Shown here: positions 7,009 to 15,153 of the stretch, piece after piece
Position numbering within the stretch: position 1 is the first letter of the stretch
How the letters are laid out: each line of letters starts with the position of its first letter
DNA from: a virus
IMG/VR virus record: IMGVR_UViG_3300027747_001761
Coordinates: 1-64,000 of that record
DNA: 64,000 nucleotides
Direction: 5' to 3' (one strand)
The notes under the pieces: model-generated
What the model was told of the DNA's origin: nothing
Database searches by the model: none
What the model saw: the letters and a program-made list of their open reading frames with translations, nothing else
Program-made: the position numbers and the translations under genes

Positions 7009-7734
7009 TTAATGGTTTAATAATATCTCAACCAATTCCTCAATTATTTGCACAGGTAAACTTTCATACTTAGCATAATAGTCCCTTAAATGACTACTAT
7101 ACTCATTTTCATATACACTAATGTCCACACTTGTTAGTCCTAACCATTCTATTTGATGTTCCTCCCCATCTTCATTACTATAATGAAGTGGTTCTTCATC
7201 TATCACTTGTAAAACAATACCACTACCATCATCACTTAATTCTTTAACTTTTTCTTTAATAAAATTAACCTTATCAATCACTTTTAAGTATGGCTCAATT
7301 GTGTAGTAATTCCCAAAATAACGGATGGCATCAGAAACCCCCAAAGTTTTAATCATATTGGAAATACTATTATCTTTATCCTCTTTTATAATATCATTAC
7401 AACTATTTACGTATTTGGTAAACATATCTAATTTCTGTCCGGTATAATTATAAACCAAATCCCACACTTCATTCATTACATTATCCATCAATTGAGCTCT
7501 TGTTGCTGAATACCCACCTTTATGAGCGATTAAATAAAATGTTATCCTGTAATTCTCATAATTATTATCCGAATGTGGTAGTTTGGTTCTATTGTCCGGA
7601 TGTTTAACCTCAACCTTACAAAGAATGTCTTTGTGGTCATCAACAAACCCATCTAGCAATGTTTCAATAACTGAAGTTAAATCTCTTTTAGATTCCTCAT
7701 TAACTATACTCTTTATGGTTCTTATTAATTTCAT
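7009..7734 (-). CDS. Class B tagged two-domain protein, AIRYFG family
   Basis: The tag MKLIRTIKSIVNEE is followed by a first domain (about 20-110, with YRITFYLIAHKGGYSATR) and then a domain homologous to the body of 6547-7005 (SDAIRYFGNY, EEHQIEWLGLTSVDISVYE). It is thus a fusion of two cargo bodies behind another tag class. Its ATG overlaps the previous stop as TAATG. Confidence 0.82.
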   Translation of the reverse strand: MKLIRTIKSIVNEESKRDLTSVIETLLDGFVDDHKDILCKVEVKHPDNRTKLPHSDNNYENYRITFYLIAHKGGYSATRAQLMDNVMNEVWDLVYNYTGQKLDMFTKYVNSCNDIIKEDKDNSISNMIKTLGVSDAIRYFGNYYTIEPYLKVIDKVNFIKEKVKELSDDGSGIVLQVIDEEPLHYSNEDGEEHQIEWLGLTSVDISVYENEYSSHLRDYYAKYESLPVQIIEELVEILLNH

Positions 7735-8138
7735 TAGTAACTTACTAAATTTGCTGCCGTTATTTCTCTAACACCATAATCCGGGAAATGTTTTTTGAAG
7801 AAGTCCTGAAGTGCGTATTTAAAATGTCTTGATAAATAACCGTATGGTATATAACCTTCCAAATTTTCTTGTAAGGAATAATCATACCATAATCTTTCAT
7901 TTATTTTATCGTATTTAATTAGATTTTTGTCAAGGTTTTTCCCATTAAGTAAAACTATTATTTTACCATTGTTAATTTCCGCATATGAATTTATTTCTGA
8001 CTCTAAAAGCTTAATTATAGTTTTTTTCCATTTTGGATATTCTTCCTCATACTCTTGGTCAGAACGAGCTCTTGAGACGTAGGCATCTTTACCTTCCATC
8101 ATTTCTTTGATTCTATCAATGTTTTCCTGTAAGTTCAT
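7734..8138 (-). CDS. Class A tagged protein, 134 aa
   Basis: The start at 8138 gives MNLQENIDRIKEMMEGKDAY, matching the class A tags; earlier in-frame starts would overlap the upstream gene by about 75 bases and are rejected. The body is lysine-rich with NYAEINNGK-like and DFFKKHFPDYGVREI segments. No domain recognised. This tag lacks a clear [ILV]-x-E end, ending M-E-G instead. Confidence 0.75.
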   Translation of the reverse strand: MNLQENIDRIKEMMEGKDAYVSRARSDQEYEEEYPKWKKTIIKLLESEINSYAEINNGKIIVLLNGKNLDKNLIKYDKINERLWYDYSLQENLEGYIPYGYLSRHFKYALQDFFKKHFPDYGVREITAANLVSY

Positions 8139-8139
8139 A

Positions 8140-8910
8140 TTATTTTTCTTCAGGTAATTTAGTATCTTTAATAAACTTCTTGTGTGAATCTTTATACGAT
8201 TTCTCAGTCTCATCATTTACATCTTTGGTGTATTGCCAATTCCAATACAAGTCATCGTTTGGTTTAAATCCATAGAATCTGTGAACTTCTTTCTGAACTT
8301 CAGTAACATTCTCACCATTCCAATTCTGTCCAACACAAATGAATCCGGTCTCAATATCTTTAACAAGATTTGATTCCCCAAGTGTTGCGTGTCTGTTCTC
8401 AATCCAAGTCAATCTCTCAATTAAGTTCTGATAGAACATATTGGTTTGTCCCCATCTAACTGAACTGAAGAATACAACAGCATCAGATTCAAATAACTCT
8501 TTGGATATCTTCCATAACTCATCCTTTGGATTGTTATAACTTGCCCAACATCTATGGTCTCCGGATGGATTCTTTTTCTTATCTTTGAGCATCGCTTTAA
8601 GTAATCCACAGCTGTTCCCGTCTTTTCTTGATACATTCCCCTCACAAGGAACAATATTAAGTTCAGAGACATCAATTAACATTGAGTCTTTTAACTCATC
8701 GTTAAGATACATTGCAATCATCTTTGATTTTGGTATGTCAAGGTTTTTATCATCCCAATTATGTCTGTTGGAACAACTTAAGATTAAAACTTTTTTCTTT
8801 TCTTTAAGAATATCTAAGGTTTTTTTAATTGATTTCCACGCATCTGATTGAACCATCTCTTCCGAAATCATCATTTCTCTTATTCTTTGTATGTTCTCGT
8901 GTAAGTTCAT
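8140..8910 (-). CDS. Tagged flavodoxin-fold NAD(P)H oxidoreductase
   Basis: The class A tag MNLHENIQRIREMMISEE is joined to a flavodoxin-like body starting near residue 38 (KKKVLILSCSNRHN, the phosphate-binding loop after strand 1). Later family-like segments are DAVVFFSSVRWGQTNMFYQN and the C-terminal GFICVGQNWNGENV. Relatives are NADPH-dependent FMN reductases and WrbA-like flavoproteins. A tagged redox enzyme could be carried into the host with the DNA. It leads the operon running to 6131. Confidence 0.8.
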   Translation of the reverse strand: MNLHENIQRIREMMISEEMVQSDAWKSIKKTLDILKEKKKVLILSCSNRHNWDDKNLDIPKSKMIAMYLNDELKDSMLIDVSELNIVPCEGNVSRKDGNSCGLLKAMLKDKKKNPSGDHRCWASYNNPKDELWKISKELFESDAVVFFSSVRWGQTNMFYQNLIERLTWIENRHATLGESNLVKDIETGFICVGQNWNGENVTEVQKEVHRFYGFKPNDDLYWNWQYTKDVNDETEKSYKDSHKKFIKDTKLPEEK

Positions 8911-8914
8911 AATA

Positions 8915-8922
8915 ATAAATAT
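8915..8922 (-). promoter_or_regulatory. Late-type promoter motif ATATTTAT
   Basis: Ends 4 bases before the ATG at 8910. It is divergent from, and abuts, the -33 element of the host-type promoter at 8927-8958. Confidence 0.6.
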
Positions 8923-8926
8923 ATTA

Positions 8927-8958
8927 TTTGGCGGAATAGTTTTAATTTTATATCTTTG
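8927..8958 (+). promoter_or_regulatory. Host-type promoter TTTG-20-TATCTTTG
   Basis: TTTG 8927-8930 and TATCTTTG 8951-8958 with a 20-base spacer; drives the gene pair at 8977-9644. Confidence 0.8.
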
Positions 8959-8976
8959 TTGTCTAAATAATATACG

Positions 8977-9348
8977 ATGGAATCACAAAATCACAACACC
9001 GCGCTTAAACTTATATCACATATTAAAAAATATGTTAAAAAATACCCTGTAACCGGAATGGTCGAAAGAGAACAATGGTTTCAGTTTAATTATAGAGTCA
9101 CCGGAGTTAAATTTAATGACGACAGATGGTATTGGAATAGAGCTCTTTATGTAAATGTTGAAGTGTCTGACAAATATTGGTTACAATCAACCCAAGAATG
9201 GAGTTACGTAAAATACTATATGTGGTCATCAAGAAGAAGAAACCAACACATTAGAGCTTTGGTAAAAGACGAGGTAAAACAATTTTTTGACATATTCTCA
9301 TTCCCTTATAGAGTGGTGATTAAAACAATTAAAATGGTGAAACCTTAA
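8977..9348 (+). CDS. Hypothetical protein, 123 aa
   Basis: Starts MESQNHNTALKLISHIKKYV. It is basic and rich in aromatic residues (DDRWYWNRALYVNVEV, YYMWSSRRRNQHIRAL), compatible with nucleic-acid binding, though no domain is recognised. It follows a strong host-type promoter and is untagged, so an early host-directed role is plausible. Confidence 0.7.
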   Translation: MESQNHNTALKLISHIKKYVKKYPVTGMVEREQWFQFNYRVTGVKFNDDRWYWNRALYVNVEVSDKYWLQSTQEWSYVKYYMWSSRRRNQHIRALVKDEVKQFFDIFSFPYRVVIKTIKMVKP

Positions 9349-9365
9349 TTTAATACCTTTAAATA

Positions 9366-9644
9366 ATGAAACTACTTAAATACTTAATCATCCGAGTGAC
9401 TTGTAAGAACGCCGACACCGCTCTTAAAGTATATACAACATTATATTCTAATGTAACACCAATCGTTTCTCAACCACAAGTTGTTAAACAATTTATTAAT
9501 GTACCTAACTCTCCTCTTAAACCTATGGATAAGAAACAGGAGATGATTGAATCATTGGAATACCTTAAATCAAAATCTGTGAAATCCAAACAAGATAAGG
9601 AATCTATCTCTATGTTGGAAGCTGTGTTAAAAAATATGATGTAA
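9366..9644 (+). CDS. Hypothetical protein, 92 aa
   Basis: Starts MKLLKYLIIRVTCKNADTAL; an N-terminal beta-alpha segment, a proline-containing linker (PLKPMDKKQE) and a C-terminal helical hairpin (EYLKSKSVKSKQDKE). Co-transcribed with the gene at 8977 and followed by a strong terminator. Confidence 0.7.
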   Translation: MKLLKYLIIRVTCKNADTALKVYTTLYSNVTPIVSQPQVVKQFINVPNSPLKPMDKKQEMIESLEYLKSKSVKSKQDKESISMLEAVLKNMM

Positions 9645-9660
9645 TTACCTTTTATGGTAG

Positions 9661-9687
9661 GATAAACCCCATAAATTGGGGTTTATC
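9661..9687. terminator. Strong bidirectional terminator
   Basis: Perfect 10-base stem GATAAACCCC / GGGGTTTATC. It ends the plus-strand pair 8977-9644. Confidence 0.85.
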
Positions 9688-9817
9688 TTGTGGTGATTGG
9701 TAATATATTTCATTCACGCTTTACTACACATTTTGGGTAGTTTTGCAAATGAAATATAATAAAAAATGCTCGTTATTACGGACATTCGTAATTTTGTTCA
9801 GAATAACGGACATTTAA
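9688..9817. other. Intergenic with short repeats
   Basis: No gene. Two near-copies of AT[TA]ACGGACATT (about 9775-9786 and 9802-9815) lie here; role unknown. Confidence 0.4.
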
Positions 9818-10147
9818 TCATAACTCATTATCTATCCACAGCTCAGAATATCTAACTATTTTATCTGTTAATTCCTCAAAACATATCCCTATCATTTCCT
9901 CAAATTCTTCTTTAGATGAAACAAACATTCTTAAACTCATAAAGTAATCCGGATATATAATTAATTGATTGTTACTTGGTCTATATAACAATCCTGTAAC
10001 ATTATTATCATCATATACCTCATCAAAGTAAATATAAATAATACTTGTACCACCACCCATTCTTGTTGGAGTTAATTTATTAAACAGGTTTTTAAACTCC
10101 TCTCTAAATAACATATCTCTTTTATCTTCTGTGATTACTATTCTCAT
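9818..10147 (-). CDS. ITE tagged protein, 109 aa
   Basis: The start at 10147 gives MRIVITEDKRDMLFREEFKN and overlaps the previous gene by 4 bases. The body has a predicted sheet (GGGTSIIYIYFDEVYD) and a C-terminal helix ending ELWIDNEL. It is the last of four tagged genes from 11382. Confidence 0.8.
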   Translation of the reverse strand: MRIVITEDKRDMLFREEFKNLFNKLTPTRMGGGTSIIYIYFDEVYDDNNVTGLLYRPSNNQLIIYPDYFMSLRMFVSSKEEFEEMIGICFEELTDKIVRYSELWIDNEL

Positions 10148-10461
10148 TTTTCCCATTTACCATCCAATTCCCATTTTGTTTTTCTTTCACCAATATTAAG
10201 ACCAAACATTGAATTGATTTCACGTTTAATTTGTTTTAATGTCCAAGTTGGACTATGTGTCATTTTACCATTAATAAACCCAACACTAATCACATTTTTA
10301 AGTAATGGACTTTCCTTTGAGGTAACATCATTATCTTCAAAACCCCAAATATAACCTTCAGGTCTTGTTGAAAATGTCACACTTTTAACCATAGGATATC
10401 CATCAAGGATATATCTCTCGATGGCGTTATGTAATTTATTCTCTGTGATTAGTACTTTCAT
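10144..10461 (-). CDS. ITE tagged protein, 105 aa
   Basis: Starts MKVLITENKLHNAIERYILD with an ITE-family body: DGYPMVKSVTF, GFINGKM, LKQIKREINSMFGLNIG. The MFGL near the C-terminus matches the EIW...MFGF segment of other family members. Its ATG and the previous stop share a base. Confidence 0.8.
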   Translation of the reverse strand: MKVLITENKLHNAIERYILDGYPMVKSVTFSTRPEGYIWGFEDNDVTSKESPLLKNVISVGFINGKMTHSPTWTLKQIKREINSMFGLNIGERKTKWELDGKWEK

Positions 10462-11051
10462 TATCTATTTCGTGAGTTATAAACACTTCTGTATTTACTT
10501 TTTAGTTCATTATCAGACATATCTTCTAATTCATTTTTTCTATAGGCTGTTTGGTTATCTAAATAATCAATCATCTCTTCTCTACTCAAATTTTCAGTAT
10601 TAATCATCTGATAACATTTACGCCAATCATCCATCTCGTGAGTTTCATCTATTTCAAACTCCGGGTGTCCGGTCTCTTGACCAAACTTGGTAGCGTATTT
10701 ATCATCATACCATTCGGTAACCACATTAAGTATAAAGGATTTTCTAACTTTTAACATTTGAGATAAAAAATCAATCTCTTCTTTATCAATATATAAATCA
10801 CCAGCGAAGAACTTTTCTTCATCACTATCTTCACTATTGAAAAAGTATCTCGCCTCCATAATAATTTTATTACCTTTACACCATTCCTCACTATAATTTC
10901 CGTAATTATCATCAGGTGGAACAATAACTCTATTTGTTTCAGAAATTAAAGACTCCATTTGTTTAATAATAAGACGCTCAAAACTTTGATTAGATTTTGT
11001 AAATCTTTTCTGAACTTCCTCTCTCAATATCTTTTTAATTAACTCTTTCAT
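10461..11051 (-). CDS. Class B tagged protein, 196 aa
   Basis: The tag MKELIKKILREEVQKR ends I-L-R-E. The acidic body has an IDFLSQMLKVRKSFIL segment and a C-terminal EEMIDYLDNQTAYRKNELED. No domain recognised. Second gene of the tagged operon starting at 11382. Confidence 0.8.
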   Translation of the reverse strand: MKELIKKILREEVQKRFTKSNQSFERLIIKQMESLISETNRVIVPPDDNYGNYSEEWCKGNKIIMEARYFFNSEDSDEEKFFAGDLYIDKEEIDFLSQMLKVRKSFILNVVTEWYDDKYATKFGQETGHPEFEIDETHEMDDWRKCYQMINTENLSREEMIDYLDNQTAYRKNELEDMSDNELKSKYRSVYNSRNR

Positions 11052-11052
11052 A

Positions 11053-11382
11053 TTAGTTTAATACTTCTTTATTTACGTGATGAACAATCTCAACCGGTAA
11101 TTCAAAAAACTCTAAAAACCATTCACCAATAATATCTCTAACTTGTTTTTGTGTATAACTCAACATTCTAAGTGGACGAGTAACATCTTCACAGATATAT
11201 AAAGATTTTGCGGCACTACCATAAATCATAATAACACCATCACCATTACGATATTCAATACGCATCTTTTCCCCCATTGAATCAGTGTAATAATTAACAT
11301 CCTGATACATACCGGAGAACTCCTCAGTTAATATCTGTTTGGCTAATCTGTCTCGTTTATCTTCCTTAATCACAATCTTCAT
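11053..11382 (-). CDS. ITE-type tagged protein, 109 aa
   Basis: The start at 11382 gives MKIVIKEDKRDRLAKQILTE; it has I-K-E where most have I-T-E. The ATATTTAT motif ends 4 bases before this ATG, which decides against the longer frame. Body: RIEYRNGDGVIMIYG sheet then YTQKQVRDIIGEWFLEFF. Leads a four-gene tagged operon. Confidence 0.8.
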   Translation of the reverse strand: MKIVIKEDKRDRLAKQILTEEFSGMYQDVNYYTDSMGEKMRIEYRNGDGVIMIYGSAAKSLYICEDVTRPLRMLSYTQKQVRDIIGEWFLEFFELPVEIVHHVNKEVLN

Positions 11383-11386
11383 AACA

Positions 11387-11394
11387 ATAAATAT
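11387..11394 (-). promoter_or_regulatory. Late-type promoter motif ATATTTAT
   Basis: Ends 4 bases before the ATG at 11382; follows the terminator at 11404-11430. Confidence 0.6.
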
Positions 11395-11403
11395 CTTATA
11401 AAT

Positions 11404-11430
11404 TAAAAACCCCCAATTAATCTTGAGGGT
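11404..11430 (-). terminator. Intrinsic terminator
   Basis: Sense ACCCTCAA / TTGGGGGT stem then a T run. It overlaps the stop codon of the gene at 11417. Confidence 0.75.
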
Positions 11431-11935
11431 CATCTAAATAATCATTTTCACACTTCTTTATTGATGTAGGTTTTTCATACTCACCAATAGTTTCTAATTT
11501 ACTTTTTAACACGTCAATGTCTTCTTGAGAATACATTGGAGCAAAAGATGGTCTTGAATGAAACGGAATGTTCTCTCTATCTTCCCATTTTTTTAGTCTA
11601 TACTCATAATTTTTTATGTCAGCAACAAATGATGATGCCCCATACCACTTATCATAATCCTCCTCAGATTTGATGTAACTAACCTCGCCATAGTTACTAA
11701 TGTTAGCATCCGGATTGGTTGTATACACATCCACGATACCATCGTAACCATCATACTGCTCGCATAAGTCATTCACAGCACGTTCGTTGGTTAATGTTTG
11801 TTTCCAATTATTACCATACGACCTAACCTGACAGATATAAACAAACCCATCGTTAAGATTGTGTATGTAATTACCTATCTTGTTTTGAAGTTCTCTTAAT
11901 TCCGATACCGAGTATTTTGTAAAGTCCATTTCCAT
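11417..11935 (-). CDS. Hypothetical protein, 172 aa
   Basis: The start at 11935 (MEMDFTKYSVSELRELQNKI) is 4 bases after a TACATTTG promoter box; a second ATG at 11929 is also possible. N-terminal helices are followed by a beta region (DGFVYICQVRSYGNN) and a C-terminal helical segment ending DYLDDPQD. Untagged, and in contrast to its tagged neighbours it has a host-type promoter. Function unknown. Confidence 0.72.
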   Translation of the reverse strand: MEMDFTKYSVSELRELQNKIGNYIHNLNDGFVYICQVRSYGNNWKQTLTNERAVNDLCEQYDGYDGIVDVYTTNPDANISNYGEVSYIKSEEDYDKWYGASSFVADIKNYEYRLKKWEDRENIPFHSRPSFAPMYSQEDIDVLKSKLETIGEYEKPTSIKKCENDYLDDPQD

Positions 11936-11939
11936 TTGG

Positions 11940-11971
11940 CAAATGTAAGCATAAAAAAAGGAAGTAACAAA
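11940..11971 (-). promoter_or_regulatory. Host-type promoter TTTG-20-TACATTTG
   Basis: -7 box at 11940-11947 ends 4 bases before the ATG at 11935. The -33 TTTG at 11968-11971 lies in the loop of the terminator at 11958-11980. Confidence 0.8.
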
Positions 11972-11980
11972 CACTTCCTT
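11958..11980 (-). terminator. Terminator overlapping a promoter
   Basis: AAGGAAGT / ACTTCCTT stem with a T run ends the gene at 11987; its loop holds the -33 element of the next promoter. Confidence 0.78.
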
Positions 11981-11986
11981 GATTTT

Positions 11987-13564
11987 TTATTTCTTTTTTT
12001 CGATTGCTTCATTCAGTGTCTTGAGAACTTTATTGACCGATTCTTGAACTGCTTCAGGTTGGGGATTATTACCTACCGCACAATGTTGAGCCATTGGTAA
12101 TTGAATATTAACATTAAAACTGTCATTTAAAGCGGTTTCAAGTTTACGAAGACCACTATTATCACAACCGTAAATGTTAATCACATTTTTAATAAACGCA
12201 CCCGGTCTTTTTCTTATATTTTGAATAATTAATGGATTTAAACTATTACCTCTTTCACCAAATAATTTTCTAATAGCCGCTTCTCTACCTTTATCTGAAA
12301 CTTTAGTTTTAGTTAGATACAACCCTTTTGATTTTAAATGAGAATAGTCTAACAATTTTTTTATTAATAACTCTTGTTCAGGTGTTCTTTTTTTATTTCT
12401 ACTTAATGTTTCAACATCTTTCAATATTGCTTGATTAATCATTTCCTCCCTTAATGATTTATCTAATACAATATTTCTACCCATATCATCAACCCTAAGT
12501 GTTTGAATAATAAAATATTCCACATCATAATCTAAATTATCATCAACAGTTATATCTACTTTTCGTCTTCTAACTTCAGCAACAGTTATATCTCTCCCAT
12601 CAATATTTTTAGTAATTCTTGATGCCAACGTTCCTTCATTCGTAAAACTATTAAAATTAACATTAATCCCTCTTCTGTTTGAATTGAATATGTTTCTTTT
12701 TGATTTAACAAATTGAGGGAATTTTATTAAAACTTTTATTGGGTCTACACCAATTAAATTTTTAACCCCTATCGCACCATTAACAAAATAAAAATTATTT
12801 ATATCCTGAATAATATGGTCAATTATATCGTTCTTGTCATATTGATAAACATCTATTTCATTTATAGTCGCAAAATTACCAAACATAAAATAAGTTATTG
12901 GTTGGAATGTTTCCGGTCTATTCAACATTTTTTCAATAAATTCTATACCTGTATCACCAAAAATAGGATTAGTCATTAAATTATTAAAAACATCTTTAAT
13001 ATTTGCACCAGTTATTTTTTTATCTTTATATAACTCATTTATTTTTTCTTTAACACCTGTAGTATCTTCATCTAATTGTGGGTGAAAACCTTTCATTATA
13101 CCCCCTAAAGTTTGTTTTTTATTTGGGTCAAAGGATTCGGAAAATTTAATCGATATGTTATTACTCCCAACTTTAACATCAGTTTTATCCAAAGTACCTT
13201 CCAAATTAACCACACTACCACCAAATACACCACCAATTAAACCTTCAAAAGCTTTACCTCTTAAACTTACAGAATCAGGTGATAATATTACATCATAATA
13301 CCATTGTATAAATCTTTGTTGTGATTCAAGTTTAAAACCATCAGTACTACTCACTCCCGGAAATGAAAGTGTGCTTGGTCGACCAACTCTAAGTGGTGCT
13401 ATGTCATATGACGTTAACGCTAATTTCATCGCCTCACAAGTTGCCGCAGGTGAAATGTTGAATGGAGCGATTTTACTAATACTCCTAGAATAGTCACTTT
13501 CAACATCTTCAGACAATATTAATTTATTTAATTGTGATTCACTTATTTGTATGTTAAACTTCAT
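11987..13564 (-). CDS. Tagged protein, possible PD-(D/E)XK nuclease
   Basis: The tag-like start MKFNIQISESQLNKLILSED resembles ITE tags (I-S-E, I-L-S-E). Residues 102-141 have a nuclease-like order: RGKAFEGLIGG (E107), KTDVKV (D129) and NISIKFSES (K140). This E...D...xxK spacing fits the restriction-endonuclease-like fold, but the second acidic residue before the lysine is replaced by Ser, so the call is tentative. The remaining 380 residues are unknown, with GNPQPEAVQ-like C-terminal helices. Co-transcribed with 13568. Confidence 0.6.
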   Translation of the reverse strand: MKFNIQISESQLNKLILSEDVESDYSRSISKIAPFNISPAATCEAMKLALTSYDIAPLRVGRPSTLSFPGVSSTDGFKLESQQRFIQWYYDVILSPDSVSLRGKAFEGLIGGVFGGSVVNLEGTLDKTDVKVGSNNISIKFSESFDPNKKQTLGGIMKGFHPQLDEDTTGVKEKINELYKDKKITGANIKDVFNNLMTNPIFGDTGIEFIEKMLNRPETFQPITYFMFGNFATINEIDVYQYDKNDIIDHIIQDINNFYFVNGAIGVKNLIGVDPIKVLIKFPQFVKSKRNIFNSNRRGINVNFNSFTNEGTLASRITKNIDGRDITVAEVRRRKVDITVDDNLDYDVEYFIIQTLRVDDMGRNIVLDKSLREEMINQAILKDVETLSRNKKRTPEQELLIKKLLDYSHLKSKGLYLTKTKVSDKGREAAIRKLFGERGNSLNPLIIQNIRKRPGAFIKNVINIYGCDNSGLRKLETALNDSFNVNIQLPMAQHCAVGNNPQPEAVQESVNKVLKTLNEAIEKKK

Positions 13565-13567
13565 TAC

Positions 13568-13939
13568 TTATTTTTTATTAAATTCTTCATTATTCATATA
13601 TTTTATGGTCCGGATATCTTCATAATTTCTTTTTTTAAATCTATCTGTGTAAACTTTAAAAATTCGTTTGATTAAATCATCTTTGATTAAATCATAAACT
13701 TTATGTGAACCAACAAATTTACTAATCAAATCATAAAACTTATCATCATTTACCACCGTTAAAATTATATCAGGATAATATCGTGAAATAACACTTTGTC
13801 TAGTTCCAGGTGTTACAAATTCTATACGATGATTAGTAATACTTCTTGATTGAAAAGAATCATACTTATCAACTCCAAGACCATCAAAGACAATATCTTT
13901 CAAATAATTTAATTTATCCTCACTAATCTTAATTTCCAT
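13568..13939 (-). CDS. ITE-type tagged protein, 123 aa
   Basis: Starts MEIKISEDKLNYLKDIVFDG, ISE in place of ITE. The body includes GTRQSVISRYYPDIILTVVN and a basic C-terminus (DRFKKRNYEDIRTIK). The late motif lies 4 bases upstream of the ATG. Leads the two-gene operon with the possible nuclease. Confidence 0.78.
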   Translation of the reverse strand: MEIKISEDKLNYLKDIVFDGLGVDKYDSFQSRSITNHRIEFVTPGTRQSVISRYYPDIILTVVNDDKFYDLISKFVGSHKVYDLIKDDLIKRIFKVYTDRFKKRNYEDIRTIKYMNNEEFNKK

Positions 13940-13943
13940 ATCT

Positions 13944-13951
13944 ATAAATAT
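13944..13951 (-). promoter_or_regulatory. Late-type promoter motif ATATTTAT
   Basis: Ends 4 bases before the ATG at 13939. Confidence 0.58.
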
Positions 13952-13984
13952 AACACAAGGGCGAAAATTACTCCCGTCTTTTGA

Positions 13985-14057
13985 ACGAGGGTAATTCTTT
14001 TAATTTTTTACTCTCGTTTTTATTACGAAGGTAATTATTTTAATTTTTTACTCTCGT
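13985..14057. repeat. Tandem pair of 33-bp inverted repeats
   Basis: Units at 13985-14017 and 14025-14057 have a 40-base period and differ at a few bases. Each is a hairpin ACGAGGGTAA ... TTACTCTCGT. A third related half lies at about 13964-13980. No gene; binding site or RNA structure possible. Confidence 0.7.
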
Positions 14058-14065
14058 TAAATAAA

Positions 14066-14087
14066 AAACCCATCCGGAGATGGGTTT
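14066..14087 (-). terminator. Intrinsic terminator
   Basis: Perfect AAACCCATC / GATGGGTTT stem, 4-base loop, T run on the minus strand; ends the small gene at 14092. Confidence 0.82.
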
Positions 14088-14091
14088 GATA

Positions 14092-14205
14092 TTAGTACTT
14101 ATCCTTGTTGTGTTTTGGTTTTCTGTTGTAAGCTTTCTTACTTTTTTGGATTGATGGACGAGATGCCGCCCATATCTCTTGCATTGTGAAGGTAATTGTT
14201 TTCAT
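14092..14205 (-). CDS. Small basic protein, 37 aa
   Basis: Frame MKTITFTMQEIWAASRPSIQ then a lysine-rich tail (KSKKAYNRKPKHNKDKY). It has its own promoter and terminator, which supports a real gene. The basic tail suggests nucleic acid binding. No family recognised. Confidence 0.65.
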   Translation of the reverse strand: MKTITFTMQEIWAASRPSIQKSKKAYNRKPKHNKDKY

Positions 14206-14247
14206 AGTTTCTGTATGTGTTAAGGTTGTTGTTTCATTTTGACAAGA

Positions 14248-14278
14248 CAAAAGTAATTCTTTTAATTGAATTATACAA
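14248..14278 (-). promoter_or_regulatory. Host-type promoter TTG-20-TACTTTTG
   Basis: -7 box 14248-14255 and TTG 14276-14278; transcribes the 37-aa gene with a leader of about 35 bases. Confidence 0.7.
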
Positions 14279-14291
14279 GTATTTATTTAAA

Positions 14292-14305
14292 ATATTTATA
14301 TTTAT
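14292..14305 (+). promoter_or_regulatory. Late-type promoter, two overlapping motifs
   Basis: ATATTTAT occurs at 14292-14299 and 14298-14305; the second ends 4 bases before the ATG at 14310. Confidence 0.6.
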
Positions 14306-14309
14306 TACT

Positions 14310-14966
14310 ATGAAGGAATTAATCAGACAGATATTAAGGGAATATACAGAACCAAAAATTACATTTAAAGTAATTGGTAATATTCACGACTCAATTAATG
14401 AATCTGCAAAATATGGTAATTTTAGAACAGGAGAACAAGTATTTAAACCTTCATTTGAAAAACAACCACCTCATTTTAAACCTGAAATACCAAGAGATAT
14501 TTTTGATTTAATCAACAATGAAATTAAACAAACAAACCCATTCTTTGGTCATTTTATTGATAAACATACCGGTGAAAAGAAAAGAGTTGAATTCCATATA
14601 ATCCCAACTAAACATTATATAGATAGATTGTATAGATTAAGTGACCCTAACTTTCAAGTTGGTGGTAAAAATTATAATCCTAAATTAACTAACCCACTTC
14701 CTCTTGAAGGTATTGATATGATAGTTAATAATAGAGACAAATTAGCTCAAGAAATTTTAACAAAACGTATTAAAGATGGAGATGAAGTTGAAGTTTCATC
14801 AATTGACGGTTCTAAATTTAATATAATTATCACACTTAACCATAAAAAAACCCTTAAAAATGTTCCACAATATCTTATACATTTAAAAACACAAATTAAA
14901 GGTGATAATTTTTATGATAAAAAACACCAAAAACAAATTAAAGTTCACCCAAACCCAACTAAATAA
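14310..14966 (+). CDS. Class B tagged protein, 218 aa
   Basis: The start at 14310 gives MKELIRQILREYTEPK; 31 upstream in-frame codons lie before the promoter motif and are excluded. The body contains FHIIPTKHYIDRLYRLSDPN (about 92-111), GIDMIVNNRDKLAQEI, and a C-terminal sheet (LIHLKTQIKGDNF) with KKHQKQIKVHP. The H-x-x-x-R-x-x-R...DP pattern and paired sheets recall small RNase/toxin-like phage proteins, but no family can be named. Followed by a strong terminator. Confidence 0.75.
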   Translation: MKELIRQILREYTEPKITFKVIGNIHDSINESAKYGNFRTGEQVFKPSFEKQPPHFKPEIPRDIFDLINNEIKQTNPFFGHFIDKHTGEKKRVEFHIIPTKHYIDRLYRLSDPNFQVGGKNYNPKLTNPLPLEGIDMIVNNRDKLAQEILTKRIKDGDEVEVSSIDGSKFNIIITLNHKKTLKNVPQYLIHLKTQIKGDNFYDKKHQKQIKVHPNPTK

Positions 14967-14967
14967 C

Positions 14968-14994
14968 AAAACCCCCACTTTTGATGGGGGTTTT
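14968..14994. terminator. Strong bidirectional terminator
   Basis: AAAACCCCCA / TGGGGGTTTT stem with a T6 run; serves the tagged gene to the left and the RNA candidate from the right. Confidence 0.88.
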
Positions 14995-15148
14995 TTAATA
15001 CAATAACCTCTCGCGTTGTATTATAGTTTTGCGTTTGGTAGGGTTAAAAACCAAATTACCCACTTAACCACCATCTTTCAATGTATTTGCTGTATCGGAC
15101 AAGCCTTTACCCACTTATTTTCAGTTAAGATTTTTTATTCCTTATTTG
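14995..15148 (-). ncRNA. Candidate small RNA between promoter and terminator
   Basis: A good host-type promoter (15154-15184) points left and the next terminator is at 14968-14994, giving a transcript of about 180 nt with no frame longer than 17 codons. It holds an 11-base repeat (sense TAAGTGGGTAA, at 15056-15066 and 15107-15117) and GGCTTGTCCGATACAGC. No known RNA family recognised. Confidence 0.45.
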
Positions 15149-15153
15149 TTTGA

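Noticed and set aside
8217-8675. Two minus-strand frames inside the flavodoxin-like gene
   Set aside because: Out-of-frame shadows of 8140-8910.
9661-9687. Perfect hairpin as replication origin or attachment site
   Set aside because: Position right after a stop codon and its T-rich flank make a terminator the simpler reading.
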